Source: Apostichopus japonicus
Lineage: Eukaryota > Echinodermata > Holothuroidea > Aspidochirotida > Stichopodidae
Length of the DNA: 64,000 nt
Assembly (NCBI RefSeq): GCF_037975245.1
Contig: NC_092563.1
Coordinates: 15,208,094 to 15,272,093 of the forward strand
Direction of reading: 5' to 3'
Position numbers and translations under genes: made by a program. Positions 23,607-36,563 of the stretch are shown here, one piece after another (within the stretch, counting starts at the first letter, position 1; every line of letters begins with the position of its first letter). The notes under the pieces are model-generated. The model saw nothing but the letters and a program-made list of their open reading frames with translations. It did no database searches and was not told where the DNA came from.

Positions 23607-23695
23607 ACGTTTACAAACAGCGCTGTCCCGTTGTTTACTCTAGAACTTGGTATAGACCAGACCTACAATAACGTTCCTTACCGCTTTTCTCATAC
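23607..23695 (-). repeat. 89-bp inverted repeat, right arm
   Basis: This is the reverse complement of 20158-20246 with one difference (GCGGTAAGG against GCGGAAAGG). It abuts a 17-base G run (23696-23712). Confidence 0.95.
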
Positions 23696-23969
23696 GGGGG
23701 GGGGGGGGGGGGTTATATATTTGCAAGTAATAGACCTGTCAACTTCATCATAAAATCCGTACCATACTATTAAGTGGACTGATCTCTGCCAGTTGTCAAA
23801 AAAGTGGCAAAAGAAGAAGAGATTTTCAAAGAAGTACGGTAACTTCGATAACACAAGACACATTTGATACCACCCCCAAAATATCAACAGGAACTATATA
23901 GCCTCTCAGACTTTGTGAAATCCTAAAATTAGTATAGTCAGAATCCTTTTCAAAAATCCTTGAATAGAC

Positions 23970-24264
23970 CAGGCGCGTAGCCAAGGGGGAGGGGCGAAGG
24001 GGGCAGCCGCCCACCCCCCTTGAGCATAATTTTTACAAAATTTTTAAAGGTTTTTATGATATGGCTAGTATTTTCAAAAGAGAAAATACTAAGATGCAAC
24101 TTACAAGGCATGGGAAGTGCCATTTCCGGCGATCTGGGAGGCATTTACAGCCAAAATTTTCTTGTACGCTTCGCGCCAAACATGGTGGCGCTACGCTTAG
24201 ATAATTTGCAATGCCGAATCTACAGTTTCGCCCCTCCCTTGGCAAATTCCTGGCTACGCGCCTG
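23970..24264. mobile_element. hAT MITE (295 bp) with perfect target duplication
   Basis: Termini CAGGCGCGTAGCCA are inverted for 14 bp. The perfect 8-bp target duplication GAATAGAC lies at 23962-23969 and 24265-24272. The interior (GGCGATCTGGGAG, TTGTACGCTTCGCGCC, GTGGCGCTACGCTTAGATAA) is homologous to the element at 44199. Several short open frames across it are spurious. Confidence 0.93.
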
Positions 24265-24272
24265 GAATAGAC

Positions 24273-27200
24273 CTACTTAATTTTCGTGGTTTCGCTATTA
24301 TTTCAAGCAATAAGTCATATTTGAGGTTTACAGAAGAAAAAGAAGTTACTTTCAAAGTAGAAATTTATATTAGGCGGCAAGAATATGATGTAGGTCAACC
24401 TACAACAATATGTTGGTCTTACTGTCTGATAATATGACCAACTGAAATGCTATTCCCTTCTTAAAACAACTGTTCGCCAGTACTTCAAGAACCATGCGGT
24501 AGGTAGTCAACTTGAGGTGCATTGGAAGGGGGGCAGGTGACAGTGTCAGATCCATGTGACGCACACCATGGAGCTATACCGAAATAGCTCCATGACCACA
24601 CGAAATACATAACATTCAATGCAGATTCCTTTTCAAACGTGCTCACTAGTGAAAACCTGTCGCACAAACCTTTCCGCCGTTCATTGAACCTTGTGTTTAT
24701 ACATTTTGGTTGAGCGCACTCTACAAGACAGCTGTTTCCAAAACATTGTGGTTGGTCGCACGGAAACGCTCCTTTCCCCATGCATCAGTTTGATATAACG
24801 TTACAACACATTGTGATTATATTATTGCATGTGAGGTAAATGTGCCCCACCGTTACACCCTAACGCTGGTAAGTTACATATTTATACCAACAGTTACTCG
24901 TCGGTTATTGATCCATATATTGTTGTCTTTCATTTGTGTCAGTGCCAAGACTCGCTCAATTGCAGGCACCTTTTTCTTGTATATGTGTGTATCTTCTTGC
25001 TTTGAGAATTTGATAAATGCCGCAGGTAATAGCAGTCGCTTCATATCGTTGCTAATACTTACCAATGCTGGTAAGTTTCATGTCATGGTTGTGACTGTCT
25101 GTGTGTTAACGTGAGTATTGTATTGATACACATGCTGTGTGACTTACACGTGTTAACGTTAGTAAGTTAGATACGCTATGAAGTATTTTTTATAGCTGGC
25201 GTGACAGTGGAAGGAACTTGGCTTTGGTAGGCGCGTATGGCAAAATGATAATGAATGAAAGTCACTGCCCTGTTGTCACGGAATATAGGCAAGAGTATTT
25301 TCGTTACTTTGTTGATCTTTCGTTGGTATTTGTAAGTTAGCTCTTAATAAGTTAGCCTTGTGGCAGTAGTGATAACGTTTACCTTGGCCCATGAGCTCCC
25401 AACGTTGAAAGCCTGACTGGGTTAAGTAACCTAGGCTAAGCATAGTAGTACTTAATACGGAGTGATGCTACTGTTAGGTAAACTTTAAATCGTAGGTAGA
25501 CCAACGTGAAGTGAGTGCAGACTATTTGCAGCAAATATCTTACTTCTTAAGCAGATGCAATGTACAGAAGTATGTTAGAACCATATCATTCATGTAGACC
25601 TTATTTCACTAGGCAATGTGTTCTCAGCAATGGTGAATGAGCGAATCTTGCAATGAGTAGGCTATTGACATTGTGGTTTAATATCTGGTATACGTGAGTT
25701 AATCATAACATTCTTTTTACAGAGTTGTTGCCATATCTTCTTTTTTTGGGAGTTCAAGACATTTAACTTCAAGGTTGTTCATGTCGTAACAGGCCTTTAT
25801 CTTTGTTGTTAATATCGTCTTAGGTTGAGGTAATTTGTCAATTATCAGGATGGTCTAGTCCTAGGCTACCCTAGGCTTAACTAACAGCCTACAGAATGTT
25901 CCTAGGTCTAGCAGGCTCTAGGCATAGAGTTAGGCCTGAAGTTAAACCTAGTCAAGGTTAAGTAGAATTAGGATATGACCTAGGCTAGGCTGCATCTAAC
26001 ATTATAGAGTCTACAATATAGCAGTAATAATCTTACTTATTACATCTCCAAAGATTTGAACATAGATAGGAAATACATGAAAGGACAAGAAAAAAATGTC
26101 ATATTTGAATTTTTGTAACAGTTGTAGCTTGACAATTTTCTTATAACGTACAATACATATTATGTGATTGACATGATCGGTTATATATACTAACATCTCA
26201 CTGTGATGTAACAAAAGTGCTATATGATACTAAGAAATAATGCATTATTAACTTGTTTTTTTAAAATTGGCATATATTTTAATGTAGAAGTTGAAAAATT
26301 AAAAAACACATGGCACTTAGTTGAATCATCATGCATTCTATTGGTGAGATTGTTGGTGAGGTGAACTCAAGATGCCTATTACCCAGTTTCATCAAAACAA
26401 AAGACAGCCTTAAATACAGATGTTGGGAAACACATTTTCAGTGATTAATATGTTAGGTTTTACAACAGATAATATTTCTTTAAATAATTATGAACATTAG
26501 GTTTATTCTCTAAGCATTTTAAATAAAAACATTGAGCTATTCTTATATTCATAGATAGGCAATGTTTTGTAAAAACTGCCGTATTTGACGGTTAAAAATG
26601 TCTGTACATTATATATGTATCTGACTTTTTCTGTCTGCACTCTGTTGTAAGGTATACATTTGCACTGTTTGTCTAAAAGTGTGTTGTTAATTCATCTAAG
26701 TTGAAGCACTACAATACTCACCACTCTAAGCTATTTGCAAGGAGGAAGATGTATTCAATCAAATTACAAGATCACACAGGGATAACTTGACATTTGCTGA
26801 AATAGTGATCAGTTCTATGGATACATCAGAAGAAGATGAATAAACATTGTTCAACTTCATATAATCAAAGCTTACTTGAAACCTCACTGAATTCTCACAA
26901 ACATACATTTGCTACTGCCGGTAATTTTTTTAGATCTTGTTCCTGAGGCGGACAACCATGCATGCACTCCTGATCAATATGAAAAGTCAGTCAAAAATAT
27001 GAAACATCCTGCTGATCTTTCCAGTTAGAATTTGTTGTTATAACCCTCTTAGATTTAAAAAAAATTATTTTCTTTCTTTTCCTCTTTATTTTGTCCTTGG
27101 TTTCCATCTGTTTTGCATCTACAATCATATGTTAATCCAGGGGTAATTTAAGGGTTGTCTCATATCACCAGACAGCTAAAAAATTTTCTTCTGACAACCA

Positions 27201-30200
27201 AACCAATACTTGTGGATGCACTAGTACTGTACAGTGTTGCATGTTATGTATAGTTTACTTTCCATTATACCTTGTACATAAAACTCTGCTGTGTGAACAA
27301 CCATAATAGATGGTTCAGTTTACTTATGGGAAAACTGCTAACTTTTTTTTGTAAAGTGTAACCAAAAATAAGTATACATTGGTGCATTGCGTAATGTAAT
27401 GTGATGGGGGGGGGGGGTGGGGGTGGCTAGTTATTTGGGGAACAGAAACGGCACATATGAGTAAAACTATAGAGGGGAGGCTGGCCAATTAATATAAATC
27501 TTTCGAAGGGCACCATTGTTGCGTCTGTCTGTTTAATGTTTTTTTTTAATTCATCCAGAGACTTAATCATTGGTTGGGGAGGGGGGTGGCAGAGGGGTGG
27601 ATTTGCTTTGATATCCTGAAGAAAATTTGTATGAATTAATGAATAATTAATCAGGCAAGCTTTCTGAAACATGGATCTGAGATTGAAATAAACACCTGTA
27701 TTTGTATCATTTATCTTCTGAGCTGATCGTTGCTATTATTTCACCGATGTTGTGAGCAAAGTTAAAGTTGGAAATCGAATACACGATATCCATCGAATGA
27801 ATAATTTAGTACGTTGTATAAAATCCGTACCGCTCTGTGCGTGCTTCAAAACTTTCAGTACAACGAGGGTGTTTCCTCTTTTCAAAACTTGTTTTGTGAG
27901 TGTGTGTAATCAATCACAATTGATAATCAACGACTTTTTAAAGAAAACAGTTGAGATGATTTCCTATGTGACATCATCATCCTCTTGCGTTACAGTCATT
28001 TTTCTCCATCGGTCCCTTATTATTGATTTATGTGATGGTACGATGTCGGTGCTCGGGCTCTCACGAATGTATGCTCCGAGCATCGTGTTACAGTTTACAT
28101 ACATCACGTAACGAGCGCTCCCTTCAGTCCAAGGTGCAACTGCGATCTCCCGTCAGATAGTCGAGGCATGGAATGCAATGAGAGCTGGCGTTATATGAGT
28201 ATTAAAGATGTAATCACACTGTATGTGAATCTACTACAACATTGTGAATGATGTAGTAGATCTCTATGATCTGGTACACCAACGAATGATCATATTGAAG
28301 CAATGCACACATTCCCCAGCTCTTTTTGAAGCTGCTGGTAAAAAAGCTGTGTTGATTTCTAAATTTCTTGTATGTACAGTCATTCTTAATTAATGGTGTG
28401 CTGAGCATTAGGTTGCTTGCTAGAATGTAGGTCCCCCTTTTTATACATTTTCATTTGTATAATTTCTTTAGCAACACTTTCTGTTGACTTATTAATTCTC
28501 ATATTTTTTTGCTGTAATTTTCTTCTTCAAATAAGTCGCTCAAATTCTTCTGAAATTTCATGTCTCTGGCACTTAAGTCTGGTTGTAACATGAACTAGCT
28601 TAATTTGAAATCAATTTTTAAAATTGGAAATTTTGTACTATTCGGGTCAAAAGGACTTTTTCAGCTTAGCGGTTGCTCGCTAAAGCTAATTCTTTGGGTA
28701 TGTGTGCAGTTGTCAGGATTTACTGATTGCTCCTGTCATAAACTGGTGACTTATTATTAACCAGACAGCAACTATGTAGAAAATCAACTGAAAAATGGGC
28801 ACTTTTTGATACCAGAAATATTATTCCCATGATATCAAAAGTATATCAAACACCACTAATGACCTATATGGTTTGAAATTGGTTTGATTAGCTGTCAGCT
28901 GAGAATTTTATTTGGTTTTGACATACTGTTATGTATCTATAATATTAATACAAAGTACCAAATTTGCTGGTGGTCACAAGTCAGTCCAAGCAGGAAGGAT
29001 ATGATACTTAATTTTAACAGTCATTTTGTCGATAGTTGAGAGGAAAGCAGAAATTACTACAAAGTTAAAATATGTAGATGTATTTTTAGCAAGTAGAATG
29101 ATGCTATGGAGTACTCAGTTTTGGTTATATCTATGGTAGGGTCGCTGCGATATGAGGTTCTACAGATCGATGTACCATCCTTTTTCTTCCCTCTTTCAAA
29201 TAATATTGAAGTATAAGGGTAAGGGGGATCATTTCTAAGTGTTCCCATTTTGCGTAGCATTTCGTCATGAACTATATTGTTCTCTTAAAATATGAGAAAT
29301 TTTGTATGTGTACTTCAGTGCTATAAGACTGTACTGCTATAAGACTATTGATGGTATTTGTCCATTGCGCATAGTAATGTGAGTAATACGATACAGGAAA
29401 TATTTCCCTGATGGTACGACAAGCCATTCTTATTGTCAACTAATTGCAAGTACAATGTATCGTAAAGGTACGATATCAGTTTCATTGAGCAAATATGTAA
29501 TCTCAGGTTCTTATTTCTGACAAATCATTTTCCAACACACAATTAACTGAACCATAGGAAGGAAATGACACAGCATGTAGATATGGTCTTAGGGTCTCAT
29601 AATGTCAGCAAAGGGAAAATCATTTTTCTTTTTTTTGGGGCTTGAAAAATCCCTAATTCATGGCATGATTCATTAAAAAAAAAAATGTTTGTTTTTGTTT
29701 TTAGTTAAAAGACTTCTTTGAGGTTCTTGGTCATCAGTTAAAGTATCCTGATATCCTTTAAAGTTAAGGCTTATTTGCTTAACTATATTGGAAGCAAAGT
29801 TTTATATCGATATATATGTATACATTTCTCAGATTCGTAATCTAATGGCATTAACGATAATGTGTGGGACATCAAATTTCAAAATTATGAAAACTCGTAG
29901 TCAGCTACTTTAAATCCCCTCAGCATCTTCACCCATGTAGAACAAATCTAATAGAACTACCTCTAAAATGTCAACGACTTTGAAAGTACTAAAAATTGTT
30001 TCAAGAACTTTGCGATCAATGCCCAGCGAACCTCACTCTGGGCATAAAATTGAATTGTGGTTTTTTTTTCCGACCACTGCAGGGTTTTGACTCTAATCAT
30101 TAAGATCCGTTCATTAAATTTAGAGGAAAAACCTGTACCGACTTTGAACATGTATATTAGACCGCATCATGTCAAATGTAACACGTACCGAGGAAAATAC

Positions 30201-31017
30201 AAGAGCCACGATACCTTCTGTATTCTTGCAAAGGTTAATTTATAGAGAAATGAGTCCTTTTCTCTTATTCAGCTTGCTGTGACCAGTGTGCTGGAAGTGC
30301 CAAGGAAAGGGAGAAAACAGTCATTGAAACCATAGCAACTTGATAAACAGAACCTATCAAATTGGAGGGAATGTGTGAACGTTTGTAATGTTTGTGAACG
30401 GTAAATGCCTCGGCAATGAATTTCCCTCTTTGTAGACTACCACTGAAGACAGTTCTATTTGAAGTTTTAGTCATATTTAAACAGGTTTATAGATGTATCT
30501 ATCGGTTCAGTTCGTCAAGGAGAAAAGAGAAAGAATGAGAGAGAGAGAAAACAAGAAGATTGAATCACAGACTGTTAGATCCATTAATAGCACTGTTAAG
30601 ATATCTCTACCCATATGATATACCCTTAATGCATAGTTTATTGGTACAGGTAAAAATTTAGGGAAAAAATGGTAGATTCTGGAAAACAATGTTTCACTTT
30701 TGTCACCTGGTCTAGATGTGATGTTGAGCTATGATTTCTTTGAGGAAATTGAAAATCTGACCTGTTCTAAATAATGCCAATAGAATTATAAATCATTTGT
30801 GGGACAGAAACTTTTGTACATCAGTGGGGTTACATGTTCAATAAAAATAGCTATAAATCACATGTTCATATATGATATGATGGATTTATGGGGCAAGTGC
30901 CTGTTCATTCTACTGGCAAACGAAAAATTCTGCGCTGGCATAAAGCCAGCAAATAACTTGAACTTGGAGGCCTGAAATGCTCTTACACCACTGTTTTTTT
31001 GCTCAAATGAATGACTC
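24273..31017. other. long non-coding stretch, no gene recognised
   Basis: Contents: a 10-bp perfect hairpin CATGGAGCTA/TAGCTCCATG (24567-24594); CTAGGC-rich DNA at 25380-25990; a possible scrap of family G (about 27150-27215, TTCTGACAACCAAACC); G12 and G-rich DNA at 27406-27425; and a 15-bp hairpin at 28229-28261. A 119-codon frame at 27752-28111 has no recognisable relatives. Non-coding 5' exons of PLCG or JPH could lie here unseen. Confidence 0.4.
28229..28261. other. hairpin, 15-bp stem with one mismatch
   Basis: ATCTACTACAACATT, loop GTG, AATGATGTAGTAGAT. It is a tight snap-back structure in otherwise plain sequence. Confidence 0.5.
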
Positions 31018-31382
31018 GGCAAAGTTTCAAAGGTAGTGCAGGCTTCTGAGACTACCAAATTTCTGTTTCTGACAACCAAAATCAGCTTATGAGGTTGTTC
31101 GATGGACTTGTAATTGTTTACACATGAATATAAGATTGAATAGTATTAACCTAGTAAGTATCCACCCACATAGGTAAAATGATAAATTGGAATCATCCCC
31201 AAACCTGGTGATTTTTTTACCAAACCTATACATCTCTCTTACAGTGTACATACAGCATCGGTCATTGTTACTTTACTTATTTTTTTTTTTTATGACAACC
31301 AAATTTTTTGTTCGGCCAACCAACAAGTAAGGCCTGGTTTCTCCGGGAACAACCAGATAAAAAGCCTTAAAAAAATTCCCCC
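31018..31382 (+). mobile_element. dispersed family G element, copy
   Basis: It starts GGCAAAGTTTCAAAGG and proceeds through CTGACAACCAAAATCAGC, TAAAATGATAAATTGGAATC, ATCCCCAAACCTGG, ACCAAACCTATACATCTC and GTAAGGCCTGGTTTCTCC, ending CCTTAAAAAAATTCCCC. It is colinear with copies at 12415 (inverse), 48309 and 62657. Confidence 0.7.
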
Positions 31383-31661
31383 GATATAAGATATCAAGAT
31401 CTTACTCATTATCCGATATGGACACATCTCTGTTTTTCAAGAATTTTGCACATTCAAATTACAAAAGGTAATTAGACTGAGTCTTTCAGTATTTGAAGGT
31501 GATTATTCCAGCAGATAAATGAAGTAATTAATGTCTCCAACTGCCACACATGCACCCACACACACACCCACATGTACTGTATGTTTATGAGAACAAATTT
31601 ATTGTCATCTGTATAGTTGGTCCTATTATTGTCAAAACAGACCTTTAAGAGAAATCACCAA

Positions 31662-31720
31662 ATGTGTACCCAAATATGCTAGAAAGTCTAATGTGTAACC
31701 AAATATGCTAGAAAGTCTTA
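31662..31720 (+). repeat. 30-bp tandem duplication
   Basis: AATGTGTACCCAAATATGCT then AGAAAGTCT is repeated once with one substitution. Confidence 0.8.
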
Positions 31721-33416
31721 ATATGGTCACTCATGAATGCTAAAGTAACAGTTGTCATTTGACTATTCCAGCTCACTGAGATATTATTTATATTTTAATA
31801 TTATAATCGGTGATATTATATTTGACATTGGTGGATGATATTAAACTTTCACATGATAAATATTAAACCTGTTTATTTACGATATCAAATTATGCATGAG
31901 TTGCGCCAATTGTCCGCTTAAAAAATTTGTGTTTCTTCGCACCCAGTATTTAAATAATTAGGTGATAATTATTATTACCACTGGTTTCTACGACAAAATA
32001 AAAACTTTTCAATTCTCATACAACATGTATTAAATTGACTAGGATATTATGATCTCCCGTGTGAATCGTATGAAAGGTGATATTTGTATATGAAGTTGTA
32101 AAGAACTCTTGTGACAGTCCCACTGTAATGCAGCAAGCTGCTAACAATGTTGTTACCTAGTGACGGTACGTAAATTTTCATCGGTCGCTTGGGAGATGTT
32201 ACCTAACACAACAACAGGCTAACACATTGAGGTATACTCTCTTAAGTACAGTCATGTCCGCTGCTCGGGCAGAGAGACATCACTCATGTGCAAACCATCT
32301 TACAAGTTTTATCGTCGACTCATCGACATGCAGTTTATAGAGCTCGTGCCGTGCATTCTTACACTGGCTGAAGTATCGACGTTGACGTCCAAAGATCACA
32401 TATATACTGTTGCTTCTTACAGCATTCTGTACATACCATGCAAAGCCTAGCCAGTCGGCTTAATAATGTAAACGTGATTCATTTGAGACTGTTAAGTTAT
32501 TCCCACAGGATTTTAGTGTCGTCAAGACAGACTCAGATCGTTGCCTTCAACATTTGAGATCTTGAGCATAAGTTGAGTGGCGTATAAAGTGCATTTTAAA
32601 TTGAAGAGCTCTTTATTTGTCTTCATAATAATAATAATAATCGAGCTTTGTTCAGTACAGAATATTAGCACTGTATTCGTAGTGTGAAGTTATAAACAAA
32701 CAGTTTCTTCTTTGTCACTTTGATTTGCTGTAGCTGAAAATAGTTTTTGTAGCATTCAAAGCTTAATTTGCTGATGACAAAGGTTTTGTTCAAGCTTTTT
32801 TTTATGGGGGGGGGGAGGGGGGAGTGATTTTCAAGTAAGATATATTACTTTATAATAATTTAGTTTATATTACATGGTGTAACATTACGAAAAGTATTAG
32901 GAAAAGTTACCCTTTCAGCTCCAGCAAAATTTTATACTTTGCAAACAAAAAGAGTCATCCTTTTCTTTATAACTAGAACCTACAGATATCCCTTGGAATT
33001 CAATGAGCTCCCATTCTTTAATGCTCTCTCCAAATATGAGTCAGGCATAACAAAGCTTCTTCGTTTCTATGCAACCACCGATCCCTCCCATCCCCTCCCC
33101 TTCTTCCCCAATTCTTTCAAAAGATATTGATACTATACCTGTACAGAGTATGTTACATAAACTATGGGATGCCATTTTTATACAATTAAACTTTGCTCTA
33201 CAAAAGTTTTAATAGTCACATTTGTCCAGGGAACAATTTATCCAGTAGATCGCATAGCAAACTCTATGCAAAATGGGCAAATATTGCTATGTGGTATGTA
33301 TGACTAGGTGTACAGAGAGTATAACTGTTCTATAACAGCAGAACTTGAAGAGCTTTTACAACACAACACAATTCAACACAAATTTTGAAAACTACACTAT
33401 TCCCAGTCTATGTACA

Positions 33417-33417
<1 letters not shown>
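31721..33417. other. non-coding stretch, nothing recognised
   Basis: It contains a G-rich run (32808-32822) and a short (TAA)n. No exon. Confidence 0.45.
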
Positions 33418-33457
<40 letters not shown>

Positions 33458-33522
33458 TATATAAATGAAAATCGTAATGAGTTGGAAAATCAAGAACAGT
33501 GAAAAAACTTTCAGCCTCCACC

Positions 33523-33561
<39 letters not shown>
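33418..33561. repeat. (TA)n microsatellites flanking a SINE family C fragment
   Basis: (TA)n at 33418-33463 and 33527-33561 brackets 33464-33526. The centre (minus strand) is the 3' part of the SINE seen at 63853-64000; the shared plus-strand string is AATGAGTTGGAAAATCAAGA. Confidence 0.85.
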
Positions 33562-33564
<3 letters not shown>

Positions 33565-36245
33565 GAAATTATATCACAAGTTTATAAGATATCAACCCCA
33601 GGCTACCTTTTTTAAATCTCTTTTATCACTTCCTGAGTTTTCCGTATCAGTTTGAACAGTACGTGTGCAAATGCTCAATTTGTATTCAGCCTCTTTGTGG
33701 ATTTATACCATGAGCTACAACCTTTAATATTGCTTTTATGAAAATTGATGCCCTTACAAATCCCCTTGGCAGTCACCATGGTGAATTATAACTCAGCTGT
33801 ACCACGATATGCATAGCAAACTGGAAATGGACAACCAATAAAAGAAAAGAAAAAAAAAAGAACAGAAAAGTAAAAGAAAGAGAGAGAGAGTAAGAAAAAG
33901 GAATTAGAGAAATTGGTTTCAGAGAATGCAATCCAAACCAAAGTCTTTATCAATTTCGACTAGATCTGATTCGAAAAGCTTCATTGCTGACATGCCGTTT
34001 CCATGGCGATGGTTATTACCTACTTTTTACAAGAATTTTTACATGACATCTTGCAGGGGTTTTGGGAAAGCTTGTAAGGTTACAACGAAACAGTGGGTAT
34101 GAGTATATACGCAAGGAAGGGTATTAACCGCTCAAAGTGACCTTATAACCACACATGACATGTAGAACGTACACAGATATATAATGCCTTATTAATATTT
34201 ATACAAGAAATTAAATGTATTTGGTAATCTCATAGCCCAAAAATAGCTGCTTTTTACCAATTACAAATGCTTTTAAAATATATGTATATTCTGCTTTTTT
34301 AAACACAGTAACCTTGATAATTTACCAAATTTCTAGATGGTGGAAAAAATGCAAAATCAAAATTAGTCTCAGTTTTATATGGCTACATGTTCTTCACAAT
34401 AAGTTTAAGTATCCAACTTGATATTGGATTCTGTATTACTGGGAATTATTTTCAACAGGCTTGACGACTTTTTTTCAGACAAGTGTCACATACTGTACAT
34501 TTGCCCACTTGTATAAATTGGAAATAAAAATTAAGTTGTAAAAAAAAAAAATTAACCTGGAATTTTAATCCAATGGTCTTACAAACACTTTAAAACAATT
34601 TTCACACTGTAAAAGGTGAAATGAGTTGGTTACCATACTCATTATTTCATGACAAGAATAAAGCTTTTTCATATGCAAAATTCATATGCAAAGTAGGCTA
34701 CTGTACAAAGCTAGGTACACATGTATGTCAGCCGGTTGAAGGCTAATTTAACTAAATGTTTGTTCTGCACATAGAAATACCTTTCCAGGGTTTATAGCAT
34801 ATGTTGTCGTATTTGCAACGTATTAGTGAAATAACCCTGTATTCTTTTTTCTAGTGTCATTTGATGGCTGGGAGAAATTATGTACACAACAAATGCAACA
34901 TATGTTGCTTTAAGTTATGAAACACACAAATTGCATCTAGACATTATTACCTAATAATGTAATTATGTGTCCAAATTTAATGCTTCTCAGTTATTAATAA
35001 TAGTATTACATGAACTGTGTAGTGTTGCATAAAAAATACGTAGCATAAACTGATATTAAACACACTCATACGACAATCTGCAAACTTTTGGGGGGGGGGG
35101 GGGGGCAGTGATCAAAAAGTGTGTCTGATGGGTCTTAGGAAGTTTAAAATTTTATCTGCAGATTTTAGAGCTTGTCTACAGAGAATGATCAACTAATTGT
35201 GTTTTAGCATTAAGTCCATATTACAAGCTAGATTTCATTCACTGAGTGCATTGATTCAGAGAGTGTGGGTAGGGGGCAGGGGCTGGGGGAGGGAGTTGTC
35301 TTGTGGGTCGTGGTTCAGTTCTCATGGTTCAGATCCTGGGTAGTGACAGCCTACAGTTTTAAAAGTTACAAACTGTGTGAGAAGGCCTTGACTATATACA
35401 AGACTGCATTGCAGTTTACAAACCCCTGCAGTCACATACCTAATAGCAATAATACTTCTATAGTATCTAATGCAGTAACAAAGTAATGCCCTGAATCTAA
35501 CCTTCCTGCTCTCACTTTATTTAACACACTAAATGCTTATTTACTCTCCTGAGGCAACCCTTACTTGGTGTATAACTTGATGTGCTTTGTGTTTGTAATC
35601 TTTTTACTGTATAATTATTGAAATTACAGTACTTACGTACATAAATATACACACACTGTGGGATATACCGCTAAATTTCAGTGGAACTTATTATTATATG
35701 TAACCTTAAACTGTAAATATATCTTGTGCAATTAATGTTTATCGCTCTTGGAATAATATTATTACTGCGCTAAGTAATACAACCAAAAGAAGAGAAGGAA
35801 TTGTTTTTTTTTTTGTGCACACACTTTAATATGCATGGTCGATTAAGTTTACATTGTTGAGTATCAACTCAATCATGCTGTTTCTTGTGTTGAGTTTTCT
35901 GAATCACTAATTGCATCAGTAAAAGTAAAATTGCTGGCGGTACCTGTCTCGGAAACGATTCACTGTTGACAATTAACCACAGCACATAGGTGGGAAGCCG
36001 TAGAAATTGATCCTCGGATTAATGCCGTGAATATACAACGACAGCTGCATTGAAGAAACAAACAAACAAAACACAAAACAAGGAAAAATAACATTAACTA
36101 GGATGGGAAATAGAGATAAATTAAACAAATGTGTGCATACAGTAGCAGAAGTTGTATCAAGAATTATCTATATTAAATACAGTTTGCATAATTTATGTGG
36201 TGTATGTGTATGATTAGGTAGATGTAACAAGGGGACCATTATAAA
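33562..36245. other. non-coding stretch, nothing recognised
   Basis: It includes a purine-rich stretch (33838-33905, AAAG and GA repeats) and a 16-base G run at 35090-35105. No exon. Confidence 0.45.
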
Positions 36246-36563
36246 CAGGGGGTGCAACCAACCCTGTTTAGTACCGGGAGGGGGCTAAGGTGTTAAGTTG
36301 TGGAGGTGCGTCCCTTCCGCTTTGAGAAAGTTTTGTAAAATGGAGGTTGCTGAGATACAAAATGGTTAGCTATATTTTGCATCTTTAGAAACGATGTTGA
36401 AGAAATTTCGACTGTATAGTTTGTACAACAATGTAAGATATGTTTATTTACTGCACACTAATAATTTTTGTAATATTCGGTCTGCCAGAGAGGTGTGGGT
36501 TTGGGGCTGAACCCCACCATCCCTCCCACTCCCACCCTAGAATTATACTTGGTTGCACCCCTA
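36246..36563. mobile_element. probable MITE (about 318 bp)
   Basis: The left end CAGGGGGTGCAACCAA and the right end TTGGTTGCACCCCTA are inverted over about 14 bp. No convincing target duplication, so the superfamily is open and the exact ends are approximate. Confidence 0.5.

Noticed and set aside
27752-28111. Plus-strand open frame of 119 codons
   Set aside because: No family resemblance, no good splice sites at its limits, and its apparent start is not an ATG.
35290-35345. Another tRNA-like SINE head (GGTTCAGATCCTGG)
   Set aside because: Only a weak B box, with no A box, body or second copy.
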